A stretch of DNA of 38,149 nt from Acidobacteriota bacterium (GTDB lineage Bacteria > Acidobacteriota > Vicinamibacteria > Vicinamibacterales > CAVVIG01). A program made the position numbers and the translations under genes. The DNA is taken from NCBI GenBank assembly GCA_017883165.1, contig JADGOC010000018.1, forward strand, positions 1-38,149, in the 5' to 3' direction. The notes beneath the pieces are model-generated. The model was not told where the DNA came from and ran no database searches. It worked only from the letters and a program-made list of their open reading frames with translations. The first letter of the stretch is position 1. Each line of letters starts with the position of its first letter. Shown here one piece after another: positions 31,340 through 38,149 of the stretch.

Positions 31340-31849
31340 TTACCGGCGGATGCGGCTCCGGGCCGCCCGCCGCCTCTCCACCGCTCCAGGTAACAGTTCA
31401 ACCAAGTGAAACGCAATCACGCCGACGATGGCATTGCCCACCGCCTGCCCCGTCACCGCCGGCACGGGCGAGGGGAACTGCCGCAAATCGAGCAGCACGT
31501 ACAACCCGATGAACACCAGCGCGTGCAGCACCGTGGCGCCGAAAAAGACGACGAAGCGCGGCAACGGCTGCGCGACGATGAACTGGGTCCCGATGATGCC
31601 GGCCAGAAAGCCGACGATCGTCTTGGCCAGGCCGCCGATGCCGATCACGCCGCTCGACAGCGCATCCTGGACCAGCCCGGCGAGCGTGCCGGACAGCAGT
31701 CCGGTCACCGGACCGGAGGTCAGCGCGACGTAGATGACGACAACCAGGACGAGATCCACCGCGACGGTCCCCCGAATAACGAAGCGGGCCAGCGTGGTCT
31801 GCAGCGCGAGCGCCAGCGTAATCGCCAGGATCACCCCGGCAGTTTTCAC
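31340..31849 (-). CDS. mreD: Rod shape-determining protein MreD
   Basis: 169 aa with five or six membrane segments (VILAITLALALQTTLARFVI; VDLVLVVVIYVAL; LAGLVQDALSSGVIGIGGLAKTIVGF). The SGTLAGLVQDALSSG stretch is typical of MreD. GTG start overlapping the mreC stop (GTGA). The Arg-rich C-terminus (ERRRAARSRIRR) faces the cytoplasm. It is a membrane partner of MreC in the elongasome. Confidence 0.9.
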   Translation of the reverse strand: MKTAGVILAITLALALQTTLARFVIRGTVAVDLVLVVVIYVALTSGPVTGLLSGTLAGLVQDALSSGVIGIGGLAKTIVGFLAGIIGTQFIVAQPLPRFVVFFGATVLHALVFIGLYVLLDLRQFPSPVPAVTGQAVGNAIVGVIAFHLVELLPGAVERRRAARSRIRR

Positions 31850-32729
31850 TCGCTGCCCCCAGACGCCGGCCGTCCGGGTTGTTCGGGTGGTGCCGCCTGC
31901 CCCGCCTCGCGCGCGGGCGTGGGCGTCAGCACCACCAGCACGTTTTCAAGACTCCTGAAATCGACGGCCGGCTTCACGACGATGCGCTTGTAGGCGCCGC
32001 CGTTCTTCTCGACTGACTCCACCTGGCCGATGACGAAGCCTTTCGGGAAAATGCCGTCGATGCCCGAGGTCACGACGAGATCGCCCACGATGACGTCGGA
32101 CACCTCGGACACGTATTCCATCCGCAGCCGGTAGTCGCCGCCGCCGACGACGACGCCCTGGGCGCGCGACCGTTCGATGAGGGCGCCGGCCGCCGCGTTG
32201 CGATCGATGAGCAGCTGCACCTTCGCCGCACGCGCGCTCGGCACGACGATACGGCCGACGATGCCGGACGGAGCGAGCACGGCCATGTCGGACCGGAGCC
32301 CGTCGCGCGTCCCCTTGTCGATCGTCATCGTCCGGAAATCGGGCGTGGCGCTGTCGGCGATGATCTCGGCCGCGGTCGTCGAGAGGTTGGATCGATCGCG
32401 GAGCTGGAGCATCTGCTCGAGGCCGCGGCTGCGATCGGCCAGCGCGCGCTGCGCCTGAAGCTGAATCTGGGCGGCCGCGAGATCGCGTTTGAGCGTGTCG
32501 TTCTCGGCCCTGACCCCGCGCAGGCCGATGTAGCCGCTCCACCCGTGGCGCACGCCCGACACGACGGCCGACGTGGCGCGCTGAATCTCCGCGAAGACGC
32601 CAAAGGCGACCGCTTCGAGCACCGGCACGCCGGTGTGCGAGTTCACCTGCGCCGAAATCAGGATGATCTGGCCGAGTACGACGGCCAGGAACAGGTAGCC
32701 GCTCCGTTGACGGATGTCCAGCAGCGCCA

Positions 32730-32730
<1 letters not shown>
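31846..32730 (-). CDS. mreC: Rod shape-determining protein MreC
   Basis: 294 aa. It begins with a cytoplasmic stub and a membrane anchor (about 10-28), a coiled coil (about 70-115, ENDTLKRDLAAAQIQLQAQRAL), then the MreC beta domains: FRTMTIDKGTRDGL, AVLAPSGIVGRIVVPSARAAKVQLLIDRN, and DLVVTSGIDGIFPKGFVIG. GTG start sharing one base with the mreB stop. The Pro/Ala-rich tail varies. It bridges MreB/MreD to PBP2 in the periplasm. Confidence 0.94.
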
Positions 32731-33755
<1,025 letters not shown>

Positions 33756-33783
33756 AGGCGCGCACTCCTGTGGGGTTAGCGGT

Positions 33784-34968
33784 CTAGTTATCGGCCGCAG
33801 CGGGCGCGACGTGAATCCCGTTCTTGCCGGATTCCTTCACGTGATACATGGCCATGTCGGCGGCCTGCATCAGTTCCTCGACCGAGGCCGCGGCGTCGGG
33901 CAGCGTGGCCACGCCGAGCGAGGCCGTAAGGTGAATATCCAGGCCGTCGCCGGCTAGGAACTTGAAGGCCGCGATGCGCTCGCGAATGCGCTCGCCGACC
34001 GCGTAGGCGCCCTCGCCGCCCGTGTCGGGCAGCACGAGCGCGAATTCGTCGCCGCCGAAGCGCGCCACGACGTCGGTCTCGCGCGCGCTGCTGCGGATGA
34101 CCGCCGCCGCTTCGACCAGCGCCTTGCTGCCGAAGAGATGCCCGTGCGTGTCGTTGATGCTCTTGAATCCGTCCAGGTCGATGAAGAGCAGCGAGAGCGG
34201 CCGGCCGCTGCGCGACGCGCGCTTGGTCTCGCGTCGCAGTACGAGGTTGAGATAGCGCGAGTTGTAGAGACGCGTGAGGTCGTCGGTGACCGACAGCGCC
34301 TCGGCGCGTTTGAGGAGCAACGCGTTGTCGAGCGCGACCGAGGCCGGCTCGAGCAGCACGCGCACCGCGCGCAGGACCGCCGGCGCGAGCTGCGGCCGGC
34401 GCGACGACGGCGCGCGGTCGAGGCCGATGATCGCGCCGACGCGGCGCCCGCGGCAACTGAGCGGAAACGCCACGACCGTCGCGACGACCGCTTGATCCTT
34501 GAGGCGGTCGTCCTCGCGCAAGTCGGCCGTGACGAACTCTTCGCCGCGCTGGATCACCCAGGCGCCGATCGCCTGGACGGACGGCCCCATCTCCGGCTGC
34601 AGCCCGCGCTCGGCCAGCACCGTCAGCTCGCCGGAAATATCCGACGACAGCACCGCCCAGCACGGCGCCGGAATCCACGTCGCGGCGCGCTCGACGAGCG
34701 TCTCGGCAATCTTTTCGGGCTCGACTGTGGCATTGACCGCGCGCAAGAGATCGATGAGCGCCTCACGGCGTTCGACGCGGCTGCGCAGCGCGCGCTGAAA
34801 CACGCGCAACCGTGCCGCGAGATCGAGGCCCGGCGTCGTCAGCGAGATGTCGCCGGCGCGCCGCAGCTTCGAGCCGCGCTTACCTGGCGAACCCAAGGCT
34901 CGATAGAGGGCCATGGGCGCGCCGTCGCGCTCGGTCGCTCCTCGTCGCACAGTGGTCGCGCGGGGCAT
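33784..34968 (-). CDS. Diguanylate cyclase with N-terminal GAF domain
   Basis: 394 aa from the ATG at 34968 (an ATG at 34914, MALYRALG, is an alternative). Residues about 73-220 look like a GAF domain ([39 protein letters not shown]). The GGDEF domain starts with [14 protein letters not shown]. The active site is GGDEF at 305-309 with [16 protein letters not shown] for metal/GTP, and the inhibitory I-site RETD is at 296-299, five residues before. All catalytic residues are intact, so it should make c-di-GMP from GTP and be product-inhibited. It lies just upstream of mreB and may share a transcript. The GAF ligand is unknown. Confidence 0.92.
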   Translation of the reverse strand: MPRATTVRRGATERDGAPMALYRALGSPGKRGSKLRRAGDISLTTPGLDLAARLRVFQRALRSRVERREALIDLLRAVNATVEPEKIAETLVERAATWIPAPCWAVLSSDISGELTVLAERGLQPEMGPSVQAIGAWVIQRGEEFVTADLREDDRLKDQAVVATVVAFPLSCRGRRVGAIIGLDRAPSSRRPQLAPAVLRAVRVLLEPASVALDNALLLKRAEALSVTDDLTRLYNSRYLNLVLRRETKRASRSGRPLSLLFIDLDGFKSINDTHGHLFGSKALVEAAAVIRSSARETDVVARFGGDEFALVLPDTGGEGAYAVGERIRERIAAFKFLAGDGLDIHLTASLGVATLPDAAASVEELMQAADMAMYHVKESGKNGIHVAPAAADN

Positions 34969-34974
34969 CAGTAG

Positions 34975-34996
34975 GTGGTGTCCAATTCAGGTGGAC
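34975..34996. repeat. Small hairpin repeat-like element GTCCA-N7-TGGAC
   Basis: GTCCA (34980-34984) and TGGAC (34992-34996) pair around a 7-nt loop, preceded by GGTGGT. The outline resembles the hairpin at 24065-24096 (GTAGTGTCC ... GGAC), so it may be a divergent member of that family. It lies in the 133-bp divergent gap between the diguanylate cyclase and ppiD genes. No further gene is in that gap. Confidence 0.3.
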
Positions 34997-35046
34997 GTAA
35001 GTCCTTCTAACCACAGCAAATATACCACACGGGAGCCGGTAACTGC

Positions 35047-35076
35047 TTGCCACGCCGTAAGTTCATGGCATACGAT
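35047..35076 (+). promoter_or_regulatory. Candidate sigma-70 promoter of the ppiD-like gene
   Basis: TTGCCA (35047-35052, 5 of 6 matches to the -35 consensus) and TACGAT (35071-35076) are 18 bp apart. Transcription would start near 35083. A ribosome-binding site AAGGGA (35089-35094) precedes the ATG at 35102 by 7 nt. Confidence 0.45.
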
Positions 35077-35101
35077 GGATGTTTCTCCAAGGGATCAAAT
35101 C

Positions 35102-37018
35102 ATGACGATGCTCGACCGGATGCGCCGGCACAAGAGTTGGCTGAAATGGAGCCTTGCGCTCGTGTGCCTGGCGTTTGTCATCTTCTATATTCCGGACTTC
35201 TTGCGCGGCAGCGGCGCCGACGCGGCCGGCGACACGGTCGCGCGCGTCGAAGGCCACGAGATCAGCGCGGGCGAGTTCCGGCGCGTCTATCAAGCTCAGC
35301 TGCAGGCGTACCGGTCGGCGTACGGCGCGAACATGAGCGATCAGCTCCTGAAGCAGCTCGGCGTCGAGCAGCAGATCCTGCAGCAGATGGTCGACGAGCG
35401 CGCGGCGCTGGCTGAAGCGGATCGGCTCGGCATCCAGGTCAGCGACGAAGAGGTCCGGCAGCGCATCGTCTCGATGCCCGGCCTGCAGGAGAACGGACAG
35501 TTCATCGGCGAGAAACGGTATGAGCAGCTGCTGCGCGCGCAGCAGCCGCCGATGACGCCGACCGAGTTCGAGGACAACATCCGCAACAGCCTGACGGTCG
35601 AGAAGCTGCGGGCCTCGCTCACCGACTGGCTGACGGTCACCGATACAGAGCTCGAGCGGGAATACCGCCGCCGCAACGACAAAGTGAAGCTGGCCGTCAT
35701 CGGCTTCACCGCCGACACGTTCCGCGCACAGGTCACCGCGACCGACGCCGAGGTGGCGAGCTACTTCGAGGCGCACAAGGCCGACTTCAAGACGCCGGAG
35801 AAGCGCAAGATCCGGTACCTGCTGATCGACATCGAAGCGCTGCGCGCGAAAGTCACGGTGCCGCCTGCCGACGTCGAGCGCACCTACAACACGAATCAAG
35901 ACCAGTATTCGACGCCCGAACAGATTCGCGCGAGCCACATCCTGTTCAAGACCGAGGGCAACGACGACGCGGACGTCAAAGCCAAGGCCGAAGGCGTGCT
36001 CAAACAGGCGAAGGCGGGCGCCGATTTCGCCGAGCTCGCGAAGAAGTATTCAGAAGACGAAGCCACCGCCAAGCAGGGCGGCGATCTCGACTACTTCGGC
36101 AAAGGCAAGATGGTCGCGGAGTTCGACCAGGCCGCGTTCGCGATGCAGCCGGGGCAGACGAGCGACCTCGTGAAAACGCAGTTCGGCTATCACATCATCA
36201 AGCTGGTCGACAAGAAGCCGGCGACGACGCGAACGCTCGCCGAGGTGCGGCCGCAGATCATCGATCAGCTCTCGTACGAACGCGCGCAGGCGCAAGCGAC
36301 CGACATGGCGCAGACGCTCGCCAAGGACATCACCAAGCCGGCCGACCTGGACAAAGTCGCGAAGGCGAAGGGGCTGCCCCTCCAGGAATCGGGCTTCGTC
36401 GCGCGCGACGAACCGGTGATCGGCCTCGGGTCATCGCCGGAGGTTGCCGCGCACGTCTTCGACATGAAGCAGGATGAGGTCGCGGGTCCGGTCCGCACGT
36501 CGCGGGGGTTTGCATTTTTCACACTGGTCGGCAAACAGGATCCGTCCGTGCCCAAGCTCGAGGACGTCAAGGATCGCGTCCACGACGAAGTGGTCAAAGT
36601 GAAGGCGCGGGAGCTGAGCACGCAGAAGGCGGCGGAGATCGCCGCGAAACTCAAGGGCGCGCCGGACTTCGCTGGTGCCGCCAAGGCGGCGGGCGTCGAG
36701 GCGAAGACGACGGAGCTCCTCGTGCACGATTCACCGCTGCCCGACCTCGGCTCGGCGCCGGCGGTGATGGACGCGGCGTTCGCGCTGCCGGTCGGCGGCG
36801 TCAGCGACGCGATCGCGACCGACAACGGCACGGCGGTGGTGAAGGTGATCGAGAAACAGTCGGCCGGGCCGGCGGAATGGGCCCAGGCCAAGGCGCGCTT
36901 CAACGACGAGCTGCTCAACGACCGCCGCAACCGCTTCTTCAGTGCCTACATGATCAAGGCAAAGCAGCGGATGAAGATCGACGTCAACCGCGAAGCGCTG
37001 CAGAAGGTCGTCGGATAG
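35102..37018 (+). CDS. ppiD: PpiD/SurA-like periplasmic peptidyl-prolyl isomerase
   Basis: 638 aa from the ATG at 35102, chosen by the AAGGGA ribosome-binding site. One transmembrane anchor is at about 14-31 (LKWSLALVCLAFVIFYI), then a SurA/PpiD N-terminal helical domain (about 48-240). A rotamase (PPIC/parvulin) domain is at about 272-372 (ASHILFKTEG; GGDLDYFGKGKMVAEFDQAAFAM; TQFGYHIIKLVD). A second parvulin-like or degenerate repeat follows at about 400-510 (LGSSPEVAAHVFDMKQDEVAGPVRTSRGFAFFTLVGK), then a C-terminal region with related spacing. It is anchored in the inner membrane facing the periplasm and assists outer-membrane or secreted protein folding. Its stop abuts that of the convergent sppA gene with no gap. 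Confidence 0.9.
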   Translation: MTMLDRMRRHKSWLKWSLALVCLAFVIFYIPDFLRGSGADAAGDTVARVEGHEISAGEFRRVYQAQLQAYRSAYGANMSDQLLKQLGVEQQILQQMVDERAALAEADRLGIQVSDEEVRQRIVSMPGLQENGQFIGEKRYEQLLRAQQPPMTPTEFEDNIRNSLTVEKLRASLTDWLTVTDTELEREYRRRNDKVKLAVIGFTADTFRAQVTATDAEVASYFEAHKADFKTPEKRKIRYLLIDIEALRAKVTVPPADVERTYNTNQDQYSTPEQIRASHILFKTEGNDDADVKAKAEGVLKQAKAGADFAELAKKYSEDEATAKQGGDLDYFGKGKMVAEFDQAAFAMQPGQTSDLVKTQFGYHIIKLVDKKPATTRTLAEVRPQIIDQLSYERAQAQATDMAQTLAKDITKPADLDKVAKAKGLPLQESGFVARDEPVIGLGSSPEVAAHVFDMKQDEVAGPVRTSRGFAFFTLVGKQDPSVPKLEDVKDRVHDEVVKVKARELSTQKAAEIAAKLKGAPDFAGAAKAAGVEAKTTELLVHDSPLPDLGSAPAVMDAAFALPVGGVSDAIATDNGTAVVKVIEKQSAGPAEWAQAKARFNDELLNDRRNRFFSAYMIKAKQRMKIDVNREALQKVVG

Positions 37019-38149
37019 TCACCGAAGAAACGTAAACGGCATCAACGCCAGCGGCTCGCCGCGCCGGAACAGCGCGAGCGGGCCGCGGATCGTCCGTAGC
37101 GCGCCGATCTCGCTGTCGGTCAGGTTCGCCGAGAGCCACGCACCCGCCGCCATCTGATCGCCCGTCCCGCCGAACTGATCGCTCAGGATCTCGTAGAAGC
37201 TCTTGCGCGGCGGATAGACGACCAGCTCCACTTCGCTGTCGGGCGCAATCTTCGCGCGCTGTTTGGCGACGGCGACGGCGAGGTCGAGCCCGCCGAGCAT
37301 GTCCACCAGGCCATTGCTTTTCGCCTGCTGTCCCGTCCACACGCGGCCTTGCGCCAGCTGATCGATCTTCTCCGGCGTGCTGTGGCGCGAGTCGGCGACC
37401 TTCTCGACGAACTGATCGTAGAAGGCCTGGAGCTGATCCTGCAGCTTCTTCAGCTCCTCCGCGTTGTAGGGGCGCGCGGGCGAGTCGATCTCGGCGTGCC
37501 GGCCGATGCTGGTCGACTGAATGTGCGCGCCGATCTTCTCGTAGACGCCGCCGGTGACGATCTTGCCGCCGAAGATCCCGATCGACCCGGTGAGCGTCGA
37601 CGGCTGGGCGACGATCACCTGCGCCGGCAGCGCGACGTAGTAGCCGCCGGACGCCGCCAGATCCGACATCGACGCGATGATGGGCCGGTCGGCGCGTTCC
37701 TTCCTCGCGATCATCAGCTCGCGCCAGATCGCGTCGGACGCCGAAGCGGATCCGCCCGGGCTGTCGATGCGCAGCACGATCGCGCGCAGCGAGCTGTCGT
37801 GGCGCGCCTGGTGGATGTACTCGATGAGCGTGTCGGAGCCGGCCGTCGGGCCGTTCAGCGGATCGAAGCCGCTCTTCCCGCTGGTGATCGCCCCGGCCGC
37901 GTAGATCACGGCGATCCGCGGCCCCTTGTTCAGCCCGAGCGAGGTGTTGCTGACGCGCGCGTAGTCATCGCCGTCGATGCGGCGGTCGGTGATGCCCGGA
38001 CGGCTGCCGCGCAGCGCGTCCTCCACCTGGTCCTCGTACTTCACATCGTCGACGAGACCGGCGTGGAGCGCGTCTTCCGGCAGAAACGGACCTTCGTCGA
38101 GCAGCGCGCGCACCTCGGCCTCGTTCTTCTTCCGGCCGTCGGCGATCCC
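37019..38149 (-). CDS. sppA: SppA-type signal peptide peptidase, C-terminal part (5' end beyond window)
   Basis: The frame runs open to the right edge ([20 protein letters not shown]...), so the start is outside. About 376 residues are visible: the end of the first ClpP-like domain ([21 protein letters not shown]), then the second domain with [32 protein letters not shown] and the active-site Ser region [31 protein letters not shown] and [22 protein letters not shown]. The catalytic Lys of the 67-kDa SppA type resides in the N-terminal domain, which is missing here. It is an inner-membrane protease that degrades cleaved signal peptides. Confidence 0.92.
   Translation of the reverse strand, partial: GIADGRKKNEAEVRALLDEGPFLPEDALHAGLVDDVKYEDQVEDALRGSRPGITDRRIDGDDYARVSNTSLGLNKGPRIAVIYAAGAITSGKSGFDPLNGPTAGSDTLIEYIHQARHDSSLRAIVLRIDSPGGSASASDAIWRELMIARKERADRPIIASMSDLAASGGYYVALPAQVIVAQPSTLTGSIGIFGGKIVTGGVYEKIGAHIQSTSIGRHAEIDSPARPYNAEELKKLQDQLQAFYDQFVEKVADSRHSTPEKIDQLAQGRVWTGQQAKSNGLVDMLGGLDLAVAVAKQRAKIAPDSEVELVVYPPRKSFYEILSDQFGGTGDQMAAGAWLSANLTDSEIGALRTIRGPLALFRRGEPLALMPFTFLR

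Overview
The window is a GC-rich, gene-dense chromosomal segment. It is probably from an Acidobacteriota member of the class Vicinamibacteria. That assignment is an inference from the GC-rich codon use, an mreBCD-mrdA-rodA-rng block, and two intergenic repeats whose chance translations (NAETAEHAEKE; RLKPDTTY on one strand and SGFSRTD on the other) I remember as abundant in such genomes. No rRNA, tRNA, CRISPR array, prophage or complete insertion sequence was recognised.

Layout. 1-1263 (+): the tail of an unknown gene, a hairpin-rich gap, a degenerate receiver protein and a PilZ protein. 1276-4267 (-): a secreted M28 peptidase, a gamma-glutamylcyclotransferase-like protein and a membrane-anchored protein of unknown function. 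4306-7894 (-): an ABC exporter block in the order ATPase-permease-ATPase-permease. 7920-11174 (-): mtnA, tsaD, a 36-codon remnant of a YjbQ-family gene, a Nudix hydrolase and an HD-domain protein, mostly with overlapping ends. 11176-11410: a small element with inverted ends. 11415-15903 (-): a nucleoside uptake and salvage operon (deoA, a CNT transporter, purine nucleoside phosphorylase, and a cytidine deaminase with an extra N-terminal ABM-like domain).

15931-23440 (+) is the most distinctive part. Two consecutive HEAT-repeat/HD-GYP gene pairs lie in one translationally coupled run, and all four proteins begin with a related N-terminal domain (LYxxxHP signature). An MGMT-like protein follows. 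This run and deoA are read divergently from a 27-bp gap whose centre, AGTATACT, can be a -10 box on both strands. 23474-26619 (+): an ECF sigma factor, its zinc-finger anti-sigma factor, a DUF4097-type secreted protein and a small secreted protein. 26705-33755 (-): the elongasome block mreB-mreC-mreD-mrdA-rodA followed by an RNase E/G-family gene, which has GC-rich palindromic repeats on both sides. 33784-34968 (-): a GAF-GGDEF diguanylate cyclase. 35102-37018 (+): a PpiD/SurA-like folding factor. 37019 to the end (-): the C-terminal part of an SppA-type signal peptide peptidase.

Two themes recur. Cyclic-di-GMP parts are frequent: a PilZ receptor, two HD-GYP phosphodiesterase-like proteins and a diguanylate cyclase. 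Several operons also appear to start leaderless, with a -10-like hexamer only 7-10 nt before the start codon and no Shine-Dalgarno sequence. All functional calls come from reading the translations; no database search was run.
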